Origin: Zelonia costaricensis
Taxonomy: Eukaryota > Euglenozoa > Kinetoplastea > Trypanosomatida > Trypanosomatidae
Length of the DNA: 38,555 nucleotides
Direction: 5' to 3'
NCBI GenBank assembly: GCA_030849075.1
Contig: JASAOO010003303.1
Location: 1 to 38,555, forward strand
A program made the position numbers and the translations under genes. The notes below the pieces were generated by a model that was not told the origin of the DNA, did not search any database, and saw only the letters and a program-made list of their open reading frames with translations. Shown in pieces: positions 7,561-17,109 of the stretch (its first letter is position 1; each line of letters opens with the position of its first letter).

Positions 7561-9756
7561 ATGAACTTCTTCGCGATCAGCTCTACCGACAGCGACACCG
7601 AGTCGGAGCGCAGCGTGCTGCGTGAGGAGGTGCCCGAGGCGCAGATCAACCCCTTCTGGTTTGAGTGGACCGATGAGGAGGAGCTGGAGGAGCGCCACGA
7701 GGTGATCCCGAAGAAGGAGAAGGCGGAGAACGCGATTCAGGCGCTGTGCGACACGTTCGACTACAATGCCGGCAACGAGTCGTGGCGTGAGGCGCTGGAG
7801 GCGTTCAAGCGCATGTGCAGCGAGGTGCAGCAGTATGTGCGCAAGTACAAGGTGGCCCCTCAGGCGCTCGCGAACTGCCTGCAGGACATGCCGAACCTCG
7901 CCGACCACCTCGAGAGCAAGAACCGCGAGGACTTCGCGAACCGCATGGAGTACAAGAGCCTCAAGGACCTCGTGACTCTCGTGGAGGAGACGGAGAAGCA
8001 GTACAAGAAGGAGCTCGATGAGCTGGCGAAGGGCCCGGGGAACGAGGAGAGCGACCACGACGACGCCGAGCTGGCCGGCGGCGATCTGACGGAGGCAGAG
8101 TACGCTGCGATGCTGGAGGACATCTCCGGCTCGCGCGAGGTGAACCTGGTGAGCAAGGTGGAGAAGGTGATCCGTGCGTGCGCCCGCAAGGGGTACACAA
8201 ACCTCGAAATCTCGGCAATGGGTATCGCCGTGTCTGCCGTGCTGCGCCGTGACAGCCGTAAGCTGATCGTCAGCTCCGACACGTGGGAGCGTGCCCAGAC
8301 GTGGGGTGCCAAGTTCTTTAGCCGCATGGCCGCCGCCACGGAAGTGCGCTTCGTCGAGGACTCGTCGTCCGTCAGTGCGCGCAACATCGTCGTGCCTGGC
8401 GGTATTCACGGCTTCCTGACCTACCTGCACAGGGAGCTGTCGAACAAGTCGAAGTTCGAGGACGTGGCCAGCCCCGAGTACCTCAAGATCATCGGCTTCG
8501 AGAACGAGCTGGCCGTGCTGGCGGACCGCGCACTCGGGTTCTACCAGGCGCGCAAGCGCCTCGAGCCGGCAAAGGCGTGCATTGTCATCCTCTTCGATAT
8601 CTTGGGGCAGCGCCGTCAGGAGGCGCACCAGCTCTTCTTCGACTCGCTCGCCTCGACGGACGGCCTCACTGTCATCTCCGAGTCCATCTTCGACACTGTT
8701 CGCGCGCTGCACAAGCTTAGCCTCCAGATGAAGCCGAGCGTGGCGCTGACGGCGACTGGCGTGTGCCACGTGGCCTACCAGCACGGCCTTGCCGGCCTCT
8801 ACCGCGAGGGCCGTGACTACCTGCTGCGCACTGGCGTCGCGAACAGCATCACGGTGGCCGACGCCGCCCTGGCCATCCTGCTCAACAGGGCCATTTCCCA
8901 GCTGGGCCTAGCAGCCTTCATCGCCGGCGACATCCCCACCGCCCACCAGCTTCTGCGCACCATCTGGGGGCTGCGCTCGAACCAGGTGCTGATTGGGCAG
9001 GCACCGCCGCCGAAGTCGCTGCTGGAGGACGAGCACGCCGAGATGGCGTACCGCAACCTGCTCCTGCCGCCGCACCTGTACATGCCGATCGCGCAGCTGG
9101 AACTGGCGTCCGTGCTCTCGGGCCTGCTCATGGGCGTGAAGCTGGAGGCGCAGAACCCGTACGAGCGCAACCACATGGAGCGGTACGTGTACAACACCGT
9201 CACGCGCACCCCCGACCTGATGGGCAAGCCGTTTTCCTTCAAGGAGCAGGTCGCTGTCGCGTACGAGCATCTCAAGGTGGGCAACTTCATTGGCGCGAAG
9301 GAGCAGGTCGACGCGATGACGACGTTCGACACGCTTCCGTCGGGCAAGGAGACGCGCGAGCTGTTTCTGCACAGTCTCAAGGAGGTGGCGCTGCTCGTCT
9401 TCTGCTACACGAACCGCACCAACTTCTCGACGATGTCGGTGTCCAATCTGGCCATCAAGTTTGACATGGAGGAGAGTGACGTGCGGCGGTGCGTGAACGA
9501 GGTGCTTTCGGACAACACGACCCTCAGCGCGTACTGGGACCGCGACGACGCGTACCTGTACCTCGACCGAAACAACGCGACTCGCCTGCAGCACCTGGTG
9601 AAGGGCACTTCGGAGAGCATCGCCAACCTGGCGAAGCACTGCGACAGCCGTCTGCGCGCCAACGGCGGCCGTGGGCGCGGGCGGGGTGGCGCGGGTGGTG
9701 GCCGTGGCGGTGCTGGAGGCCGCGGGGCGGGTGGCCGTGGCCGCGGTGCGCGGTAG
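7561..9756 (+). CDS. eIF3c: Translation initiation factor eIF3 subunit C
   Basis: A 731-residue protein, shorter than the human subunit of about 900. The acidic, serine-rich N-terminus (MNFFAISSTDSDTESERSVL) resembles the eIF3c start, which in other eukaryotes binds eIF1 and eIF5. The middle (about 60-500) is a helical scaffold with the conserved block HLESKNREDF and a helical PCI repeat region. The winged-helix end of the PCI domain lies at about 618-690 (SNLAIKFDMEESDVRRCVNEV). The last 30 residues are a Gly/Arg box (repeated GRG, GGRG). It acts in the cytosol in the 43S pre-initiation complex. The Gly/Arg tail is a likely arginine-methylation or RNA-contact segment, an inference. The start is the first in-frame ATG. 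Confidence 0.93.
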   Translation: MNFFAISSTDSDTESERSVLREEVPEAQINPFWFEWTDEEELEERHEVIPKKEKAENAIQALCDTFDYNAGNESWREALEAFKRMCSEVQQYVRKYKVAPQALANCLQDMPNLADHLESKNREDFANRMEYKSLKDLVTLVEETEKQYKKELDELAKGPGNEESDHDDAELAGGDLTEAEYAAMLEDISGSREVNLVSKVEKVIRACARKGYTNLEISAMGIAVSAVLRRDSRKLIVSSDTWERAQTWGAKFFSRMAAATEVRFVEDSSSVSARNIVVPGGIHGFLTYLHRELSNKSKFEDVASPEYLKIIGFENELAVLADRALGFYQARKRLEPAKACIVILFDILGQRRQEAHQLFFDSLASTDGLTVISESIFDTVRALHKLSLQMKPSVALTATGVCHVAYQHGLAGLYREGRDYLLRTGVANSITVADAALAILLNRAISQLGLAAFIAGDIPTAHQLLRTIWGLRSNQVLIGQAPPPKSLLEDEHAEMAYRNLLLPPHLYMPIAQLELASVLSGLLMGVKLEAQNPYERNHMERYVYNTVTRTPDLMGKPFSFKEQVAVAYEHLKVGNFIGAKEQVDAMTTFDTLPSGKETRELFLHSLKEVALLVFCYTNRTNFSTMSVSNLAIKFDMEESDVRRCVNEVLSDNTTLSAYWDRDDAYLYLDRNNATRLQHLVKGTSESIANLAKHCDSRLRANGGRGRGRGGAGGGRGGAGGRGAGGRGRGAR

Positions 9757-10742
9757 ACGCGTGGTGGCGGTTTAGTGGAGCTGCGCCTCGCTGCGAGGGG
9801 TGAAGGGGGGGGGGTGGGGTAGTGGCGGTGAGAGGGGTGGCAAAAAGAAACGTGGCGGGAAAGTGTGTATCTCTGCAAGGGTCGCCGCCTTCTCGCTTCC
9901 CCCCCCCTCCTCCTCGTGACGACCTGCTTTCAATGCGAGGAGCGTCGTTTGTGAACAGGGGAAAACAGAAAGTGACAAGTGCAATGCGTTAAGTAACACA
10001 CAAAACAAGTGCAGACGAGAAGGAGAAAGCACAGCGCACCTTGGTGTTGGCGGTTTTGGCGTTTTTTTTTTTTGGCTTGGTGGTGACGTCTTACGTTTGC
10101 TCGAGGCATTCGTTTTTGGGCTGGCGGTAGTCGTGGCTGGACGGCGGCGTTGTCTTACCCCTCACCCCGACGCACGCGCGAGCGCGGACCGTGACGCAGA
10201 GGGTGGGAAACACAGGCGTGCGCCAAGTATCTAAGGTTAACCATGTTGGTATCTAAAACCTTCATTTGTTTTACGACAAATCCAAGCAACAAGCGCAGAC
10301 GCACGGGCACTACCCGCAAACGGAAAGGGATGCGGGTGGAGCCGTGGATGCGGGTATTCCGAGCTGTGCGCGAGTGTCACACAACCAAGGGCTTGGCGCG
10401 TGCGTGCGTGCACACACCCCTGCCGCGCCACTACGGAGATGCTGCTCGGCACACCGCAACCCGAGCGATCGCTCGACGCCGACCTCGAGGCTCGACGGAA
10501 GCTAGAAAACGCCATTTCGGTGTCCTGTGGGGATCGCGCGGGTCGTGGCAGCGATGCTGTTATCGAGGCGTCTGGTTTGCGTCTCCGCGGACACGAACAG
10601 GAGTGGATCGCCGCGGCCCTGCCCACGTCACCTGGGAAAACTACCTTCAGCAGAGCGCTGTTCGAGACCCCAACATCCTCTTTGACCTGCCCCGCTTCCT
10701 TCACTTTCTTCGCTCTGCGCATTCGTATGTGAAACACCTCTG
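9757..10742. other. Intergenic region, eIF3c to methyltransferase-like gene
   Basis: A G-rich stretch lies at 9796-9840, a C-run at about 9898-9908 and a T-run at about 10062-10072. Between about 10439 and 10743 more than one frame looks partly coding: a presequence-like start at ATG 10554, and a protein-like frame whose stop at 10741-10743 overlaps the next ATG. See findings. I do not call a gene. Confidence 0.45.
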
Positions 10743-11663
10743 ATGCCGCGCAAGGCGCATTTCAAGTGCTCATCGACACCGATGTTCCAGGAGGGCAGCA
10801 GCAGCAGGCCGAAGCTGGAGCCGGCCGCTGCCGCCGCGGGCTCGTACCAGCCCGCGCAGGTGGCGAAGGAAAAGTACCAGAAGATTGTAGAGGGCCGCAA
10901 CCGCTTCTTTTTGACGACGATCGGTGGCGTGGCGCTTTTTCTGGGCCTCACCGCGCTACCGCAATTTCTGATTTTCCGCTCGGTTCGACACCTGTACCGC
11001 CATCACTGCCGTGGAAAGGTGCTCGATCTCTCACCAAAGCTCTACGACGAGAAGGACGTCGCACTTTACGAGATGTCCAAGGCGGTACGCGTCGAGTACC
11101 TGATTGAAGAGCGGGTTGTGGATGACGGCCGCTACCGTGTGGACGAGGGACTGCCGGAGGAGGAGCAGGAGAAGCGGCGCCGCGCCATGACGCTCGATTT
11201 CATGATCCGAAACGACCACAACTGGGTCGGCAGCACTGTAAACTTCGCCACTGTGCTAAGCGCCGACACGGAGCAGCCCGGCTTTCAGAAGTACGACTGC
11301 GTACTGGTGCGCGATGAGCTTCTCAACCTCAACGCGCTCAAAGCCCGCAACGTATTTGATTCTGCCGCCAAGTTCTTGAAGGAGGACGGTGAATTTCTTG
11401 TCATGGACTTTGGAAAAGCGAAGCACGCGGCGCTGGTGCGGCTTGTGCGCTGGTTCAACAGGGCGACGAACAGCAGCATGTCTCTCACGCATGACTACCA
11501 CGCGTGGATTCGAGAGAGCATGCTGTACGAGGTCAAGGAGGAGCGGAGGTGCTTGTTGGGCCTCTACTACGCTCTCGTGCTGCAGCCGCGCAGGAAGGCA
11601 ACAGGCGTGTTCCCACAGGGGGCCGCGGCCAGCGGTGAGAACCAGTCGCCGCGAAACCAGTGA
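10743..11663 (+). CDS. Membrane-anchored methyltransferase-like protein
   Basis: A 306-residue protein. A Pro/Ala/Ser-rich head is followed by one hydrophobic span (about 56-77, FLTTIGGVALFLGLTALPQFLIF). The body ends in a pattern typical of class I methyltransferases: YDCVLVRDELLNLN (183-196), a helix, EDGEFLVMDFG (214-224), and an edge strand LLGLYYALVLQP (271-282). The overall plan resembles mitochondrial Oms1-type proteins. The glycine-rich SAM motif I (GxGxG) is not visible between the span and residue 180, so it may be inactive or highly divergent. The start is uncertain: the nearest C/T tract (10687-10720) has no AG until 10753-10754, inside the frame, so M14 (10782) is an alternative to M1. 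Confidence 0.7.
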   Translation: MPRKAHFKCSSTPMFQEGSSSRPKLEPAAAAAGSYQPAQVAKEKYQKIVEGRNRFFLTTIGGVALFLGLTALPQFLIFRSVRHLYRHHCRGKVLDLSPKLYDEKDVALYEMSKAVRVEYLIEERVVDDGRYRVDEGLPEEEQEKRRRAMTLDFMIRNDHNWVGSTVNFATVLSADTEQPGFQKYDCVLVRDELLNLNALKARNVFDSAAKFLKEDGEFLVMDFGKAKHAALVRLVRWFNRATNSSMSLTHDYHAWIRESMLYEVKEERRCLLGLYYALVLQPRRKATGVFPQGAAASGENQSPRNQ

Positions 11664-12284
11664 GCTGTAGCGCTCCTTCGAAAGGCGTGACGGCTGCTCC
11701 TTAACCTGGCGCGTGGGAAGCCGTAAAGGAATGACACCGACTCTGCTGCTGAAACGGCTGCGGAAAGGCGCACAGGGTCGTAAAAAAGAACAAAAAAACG
11801 AAGGACGAAGGAACAGTGTGCACGCAGGTTCACGGACACAAGTGAGCAACTTACGGAGCAGGCCTTCGACGACTTGCGTAGCTGCGCAGCGCGTTTCTAT
11901 AGAGAGGCAAAGCCAGTTTCTCGGAAGTGCGTCTAGTGGCAATCTCAAACCCTTGTGAAGGACCACGGCCTTGCGGGGCGGCGAGCGGTGCACCCCCCGT
12001 AACTCTGACCTGTGCGTTCTCTTGATTTTACGTACTCACTCTTCGCCTCTCTGCCTGCCACCGGCCTCTTTACTGCCTTGCGTGTTTTTGCCTCTTGTTC
12101 CTTTCACCTGGTCCCGCCCCTGCTTCCGCATGCGTCGCTCCCGGGGTGGGTGGGGGGGGGGGACACAAAGCTGACCACTTACGCTCTCATTCCGGTTATC
12201 ATTTCTCTTGTTTGTTCCTAGTGGCGCCACTTGTTTGCTCCGACAACCACCTCGCTGCTGCCTCGCAACTCCGGGACGAGAAAC
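11664..12284. other. Intergenic region before desaturase 1
   Basis: No gene seen. It includes a G-run at 12143-12162 followed by a C/T tract at about 12182-12218, next to the predicted acceptor. Confidence 0.6.
12220..12221 (+). promoter_or_regulatory. Predicted spliced-leader acceptor AG for desaturase 1
   Basis: The tract ATTTCTCTTGTTTGTTCCT is immediately followed by this AG, a strong-looking site. It gives a leader of 63 bases. Confidence 0.65.
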
Positions 12285-13487
12285 ATGGGCTTCGATCTCA
12301 CGCCGCCGTATGCGTACCGCAGCTCGCTGCCAAAGTGCGTGATGCGGATTGGCGAGAACTGGTACGATTGCACGGCATGGCGCAACTCGCACCCCGGCGG
12401 AGCGCAGATGTGCGATGAGTTCCACGGCAAGGATGCTACGGACGCGTTCTACTCCCTTCACTCGAAGGAGGCGATTCGGAAGCTGAAGGTGATGAAGGCT
12501 CTGCCGCTGAAGGAGGGCGATGGGCCACGCGATCAGGTGTCGCTGAACTTCGAGAAGCTGGTCAAGCAGCTCGAGGGGGATGGCTGGTTCAAGCGGAACT
12601 GGTTCATCGATTTTGCTCGCAACATCGTTCCGGTTGTGCTGCTGCTGTCTATCGGGACGTACTTGAGCTACTCGTACCCGCTCCTGGCGACGATCATGAT
12701 TGCGTTGGGCATGCAGCAGGGCGGCTGGCTCTCGCACGACTTTACACACGCACGGGGCAAGTTCGCGCGTGTCCTCGCGACTTTGATTGGTGGACTGGGC
12801 AACGCCATTTCTGTGGAGTGGTGGTCGCACAAGCACAATCACCACCACGTTTTCGTGAACCGCAAGGGTCTGGACGTCGACATCCACAATGAGCCGGTCC
12901 TGTTCCTGTGGGTCCCCGACGTCTCGGACGACACCGCGTGCCGTCAGTACCAGTACTACTTCTACCTCGCCGCATATTCGCTTCTGTACGTGTCATGGCG
13001 CCTGCAGTCGCTGCGCTTCGCGCTGGGGAGCGGGAACAAGAAGGAGCTGGCGTTGATGGCGATCAACTATCTGTGGCTTGCACTCCTGCCGTGGAAGGTG
13101 GCCATTGCCAGCATTCTCCTTGGCGGCTTCTGCGTTGCAATTGTGGTGACGGCAAACCACCAGACGGAGGAGATCATCGAGCACGACGAGCCGTACAACT
13201 ACATCGTGGACCAGTACCGTGCCACACGCGGTGTGCACTGCTCCGACCCTTTCTTTGAGTGGTTCTTTGGCGGCATGCAGTACCAGCTGGAGCACCACCT
13301 TCTCCCAATGGTTCCTCGTTACCGTTACCCGGAGGCCCGGCGCATTCTGCGCAAGTTCTCGGAGGACAACGGGCTACCGTTTCATGTGGAGGGTGTGTGG
13401 CAGATTATGAAGATGAACTTCGACGTTGTCTACCGCATCGCCAAGGCCCCCGCCGCCCCCTCAGGGGAGGTGAAGAAGCAAAAGTAA
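12285..13487 (+). CDS. Front-end fatty acid desaturase with cytochrome b5 domain (copy 1)
   Basis: A 400-residue integral ER-membrane enzyme that introduces a double bond between the carboxyl end and an existing double bond of a fatty acyl chain. The N-terminal cytochrome b5 domain (about 15-80) has the haem motif HPGG at 36-39. The three di-iron histidine boxes are HDFTH (151-155), HKHNHHH (182-188) and QLEHH (334-338). The Q in the third box and the fused b5 domain are the signature of front-end (delta-4/5/6) enzymes. Membrane spans lie at about 115-150 and 245-300. My recollection is that Leishmania major has a delta-6 desaturase at this locus, so delta-6 is the likely activity, but regiospecificity cannot be read from sequence. 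A near-identical paralogue lies 4.8 kb downstream. Confidence 0.92.
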   Translation: MGFDLTPPYAYRSSLPKCVMRIGENWYDCTAWRNSHPGGAQMCDEFHGKDATDAFYSLHSKEAIRKLKVMKALPLKEGDGPRDQVSLNFEKLVKQLEGDGWFKRNWFIDFARNIVPVVLLLSIGTYLSYSYPLLATIMIALGMQQGGWLSHDFTHARGKFARVLATLIGGLGNAISVEWWSHKHNHHHVFVNRKGLDVDIHNEPVLFLWVPDVSDDTACRQYQYYFYLAAYSLLYVSWRLQSLRFALGSGNKKELALMAINYLWLALLPWKVAIASILLGGFCVAIVVTANHQTEEIIEHDEPYNYIVDQYRATRGVHCSDPFFEWFFGGMQYQLEHHLLPMVPRYRYPEARRILRKFSEDNGLPFHVEGVWQIMKMNFDVVYRIAKAPAAPSGEVKKQK

Positions 13488-14564
13488 GTTGCCAACGGTG
13501 ACGGTGGCCCGCACCGCGGCGTGCCGTGAGCGCCGGCGCAGCAATTGCGGCCCGCGGCGTTGGACGAGAGAACCAGGGCTCGAGAGAGCGGGTTGTACTG
13601 CCCTAAGGCCAAAAAGAAAAAAAGTAGCTTCGCGAGAATGAGGGTAATGAGCTCGCTAGTGGTGTGATTAAGGAGAGTCCCCCTATAGCTCGCCAGCTGT
13701 GTACATGCTGCGTGTCGGTGGTAAAGTAACGGGGGACAACGTACATCTTTCTCCCCCGTCGGATACCTTTTGTTCCTCCGTGGTTTTTTCCCTTTTCTCC
13801 CGCGCCTCGCACCTTCATCTGTGACCCATTTCCCGACTTTCGGCGAAGCACCATGATGCGCTTGCACCTCATAACCTGCTGACCGCGCTGCTGGTGCCGA
13901 ATGCGACAGAGGGGACACGCGTAAAAGAAAAAAAAAAAGAGCCGAATACGATGAAGGCTCGAGTTGCAGTCGCATTGAATTCCGGTCGCGAGCGACCAGG
14001 AGACCCCCTTTTTACTTCTTGACACCCGTGCGCTGCGCCGCCTCGGCTGCTCATATAATTGCCGAACACACCAGCAGTGGCTAGAGCTTAGCTTTCCCCT
14101 TTTCCCCGTTTTTCTCGTTTTCACTCCTCTCCATTTTCTGTCTCAATTTGGCGAGGTTAGGCAATCCCTAGAACTGCTCAGTGCCCCGCGTCCTTCTGTC
14201 TCACCACCCCAGTTAACCGCTTTCTCGCTTTCCAAGCCTTGTTCCTGTGCTCAAGCTGACCAGACTTCCGTCGCAACGGGGAAAGCTCCACTTCGTTCGT
14301 CTCCTGACGCGCCTCCCCCCCCCTCGATCGCCATTGCATGGTATGGCTCAGCATCAGACGCTCCGCTTCTTTCCATTGTATCGCTCGAAGCGCTGCGGTT
14401 TCAGCACCCTGTCAGTTCTTGTGAATCTCCGTATATCAGCGGAAAGATGATGTGAAGAAGAAGAAAAAAGAAATGCTGCGCTGTTCCTGGGCGAGCCGCA
14501 AAGACGAAAAAGAAAACGTAAGCATTGCGTACTCTCATTCGTGTGATGGGTAAACGTGACAAGG

Positions 14565-14582
14565 TTGCTGCTGCTGCTGCTG
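14565..14582. repeat. Short trinucleotide repeat (GCT)n
   Basis: Six uninterrupted GCT units in non-coding sequence. A simple microsatellite with no further signal. Confidence 0.8.
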
Positions 14583-15217
14583 CCACGATCGATGCCGCTC
14601 GAGGGAAAGAACACGGAACGCAAAGCGGGGTGTCACGCCCATGTGAAGCGCAGGTGTGTGTGTGTGTGTGAAAAAGAGAGGTACGCATGGCGTTCTCTTT
14701 CCTGTCTGGATCGTGGCTTACCTTTTTGCTGTTGCTGCCTTTGGCAGCTGGTGGTCGGCGTGGTGCTGACTAAGGTGCGACACGTGTCGACGAAGGCCTG
14801 CTGCGTCACCTCCTGTTGCACGTTCTAGATGACAAACTCCGTCTACTGCACGTACTCTCCTCTGTGGACCCTCACACACGCGCCTTTGTCCTGTCCCGCC
14901 ACTGGGCCCCGAATGGCTGTGCAACGCGAAAAGCTGCCTTAGAGAACCGGAAAACACAAGCCTCGCTTCATCTTCGCTGGCTGCAGATATCCGAGGTGGC
15001 AAGAACCACACCTTCAGCGCGCGGCTTGAAGTCGGCTCGCCGCCTGCATCTCTCAGCGCACCGTCCTTTGACGCACAAAAGGGGAGACCGCAGAGCCTGT
15101 TGCATTTTCTGTTGCTTTATACTTCCATCATCGTTAGAAACGAGCTCCCTCCCGCTCACTTTTCGGCGTCTTCGTCTCACACCCCCCCCTCTCCTCCTCT
15201 CTCTCGCCCATCTTGTC

Positions 15218-15219
15218 AG
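15218..15219 (+). promoter_or_regulatory. Predicted spliced-leader acceptor AG for the coiled-coil gene
   Basis: First AG after the long tract at 15147-15216, which is almost pure C/T from about 15181. It would leave only four bases (15220-15223) before the ATG. Confidence 0.6.
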
Positions 15220-15223
15220 CACG

Positions 15224-16327
15224 ATGGCGTCGTCGCGGCAGCAGCAGTCGATGGACGAGCTGAAGCGTGAACTTCAGCAGCTGGAGGACTCGCTGATGGA
15301 GCGGGAGCAGACCCTGCAGCGGAAGCGACAGCAGTCGCAAGCGCTGAACAGCCAACTGGCATCGACGCAGTTAGACTCCGCCGCGCAAGAGGAGGCGAGG
15401 ACGGCGGCGAACGACGCGTACCGCAACGCGTCGCGCACCAAGCAGGTGCTGGAGAACGGGCAGGCTCAGCTCGCCCAGTCTCCTCACTCGGGCCGCGATG
15501 AGTACGTGGGCCAGCTGATGTCCGCCGACGATGCGCGGAAAAGTGTGGAGGCTGACATCAGCGAGCTGTCGTCGCGCATCAAGGAGCTGCGCGAGAAGAA
15601 GACGGATGCGCAGAAGCGCTTGACCGTGGTGCGCTTGATGTCCATGCTGGACAACCTGCAGAGCCTGTTGAAGAAGAAGGTGTATGGTCCGAACGGCAGC
15701 GAGGAGACTCGGGCGCAGGAGTTGCTCAAGACAGTACAGGAGCTGTCGCGAGAGCGTGAGCGGACGATTCATCTCCTTTCGAAGAAGGAGCGCGAGACAG
15801 CAGCGCTGATTGACCTGAAACAGCGCCGGATCGAGGAGCTGCGCAACGAGTTCTCGCGCAATGTCGACACGTACGCTGACTCGAACAACAAGGAGCTGAT
15901 GTCAGTGGCGCAGCGCATTCAGGCCGAGCGGGGCCAGATGCTGCAGGAGATACAGCGCCTTGAGGAGGCGAACAGCCGGATGACGGATGTTCTAGTGGAG
16001 ACCAAGTTCACGACGCAGTCTGCTGTCAAGGACCGCGACACTGCCTTGTCCGCTGCTGTTACGATGGGCATGTCAGCTGATCAGGAGGAAGAGAGCATCC
16101 AGCTGCGCGAGCGCATCCAGCGGGCCAACGCGGAGCGCCGCATGTACATGCGCAAGACGGAGGAGATACAAAACGGCATTGATGAGGATACGCTCAAGTA
16201 CAACGCGCGGATGTCGAAGCTGCGCAAAGAGATCCTCTTTTACCAGGACGAGAGCGTGCGCTTTGAAAGGGAGAACAAGGACCTGAAGCGGCTGTGCGAT
16301 GCGCTTGCCGGATCGCTTGACGGTTAG
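15224..16327 (+). CDS. Coiled-coil protein of unknown function
   Basis: A 367-residue protein that is almost entirely predicted coiled coil, rich in Gln, Glu, Arg and Lys in heptad-like order, for example MDELKRELQQLEDSLMEREQ near the N-terminus and ERENKDLKRLCDALAGSL at the C-terminus. A break with Pro/Gly lies near residue 87 (QSPHSGRDEYVG) and another near 155 (YGPNGSEE). There is no membrane span, signal or catalytic motif. Such proteins in trypanosomatids are often cytoskeletal or flagellar (basal body, IFT-associated); that is inference from the fold alone. The ATG at 15224 is the only in-frame ATG after 408 bases of open pyrimidine-rich leader. It sits between two near-identical desaturase genes. 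Confidence 0.85.
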   Translation: MASSRQQQSMDELKRELQQLEDSLMEREQTLQRKRQQSQALNSQLASTQLDSAAQEEARTAANDAYRNASRTKQVLENGQAQLAQSPHSGRDEYVGQLMSADDARKSVEADISELSSRIKELREKKTDAQKRLTVVRLMSMLDNLQSLLKKKVYGPNGSEETRAQELLKTVQELSRERERTIHLLSKKERETAALIDLKQRRIEELRNEFSRNVDTYADSNNKELMSVAQRIQAERGQMLQEIQRLEEANSRMTDVLVETKFTTQSAVKDRDTALSAAVTMGMSADQEEESIQLRERIQRANAERRMYMRKTEEIQNGIDEDTLKYNARMSKLRKEILFYQDESVRFERENKDLKRLCDALAGSLDG

Positions 16328-17109
16328 AGGACGGCCTCGACAAATGCGTTTGCTGTCCCTCCTCTCCTTTGTGTTTCGTCTTCTCAGAGGGGGGCCTTTG
16401 CTTTTCTTGGGACATAGTGAGTGTGCTTCCTTTTAGCCTGTTCTGCGACTCTCCGCAAACGCACACACACACACACGTGCAAAAGAAAGAAAAAAGGCCG
16501 CAGTACGCGGAGTAAAGCAGATGATGACTCAACGCCTCTTTTTTTGTGCGAAAGTAGCTCTCTCTTAATGCGCTACCTGCGCTATGCAAAGCGGGAGGCA
16601 AACTACGGGCCCTTCACTGCTGCTTTCGTGCGTGAAGAATTGCAACGCCGTGGCGACGGGTTGCCGGACCTCTCAACGATGAGGCGAGGGTGCCAGACCG
16701 GAGCAGCCGTTGCCCCGCTCCGAAACAGCATTTGTCGGCCAAAGAGCGTCTTCACTTCCCTCTCCTCCTCCCCCAAACGCTCGCTGTAACGTGCCCTACT
16801 GTCTATGGCACCATGACGTGCTTTTGCAACTCGTCGCTCGCCCACACTCAAATCGTAAGCCGGTCGCTTTTCTCCGATAAGGACACTTCCGCTGTGTACT
16901 GGTTGACTTTTTTTTCTCACCTTACCACTCGGTTCCTTTTATCTTTTTTTTCTCAGTGCGGTTCAAACCCTGCTTTCTCTTTCTTGCGTTCACAGTGTCC
17001 TCAAATTCTCCACCTCTATTTTTCTTTCAATTGGTTTGTCTTGCACGCGCATCTGTGGCTCTCGCTCGACGTTGCCCTACAATCAAGGTAGCGTGGGCTT
17101 CCGACAAAG
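16328..17109. other. Intergenic region, coiled-coil gene to desaturase 2
   Basis: No gene seen. It holds a CA run at about 16460-16477 and T-rich tracts at about 16906-16920 and 16934-16953. Confidence 0.6.
16955..16956 (+). promoter_or_regulatory. Possible spliced-leader acceptor AG for desaturase 2
   Basis: AG directly after a T-rich tract (16934-16954). A second candidate lies at 17086-17087, after the tract at about 17020-17040. I cannot choose firmly between them. Confidence 0.4.

Larger units (their letters stand above)
13488..15223. other. Long intergenic region, desaturase 1 to coiled-coil gene
   Basis: About 1.7 kb without a supportable gene. It holds A-runs (13612-13624, 13926-13939), several C/T tracts (about 13745-13810, 14095-14145, 14205-14245, 15145-15215), a short CTG run at 14565-14582 and a TG run at 14654-14669. 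Confidence 0.6.

Noticed and set aside
7492..8784. 430-codon minus-strand frame opposite eIF3c
   Set aside because: Antisense mirror of the eIF3c codon pattern, rich in Leu, Arg, His and Val; no domain.
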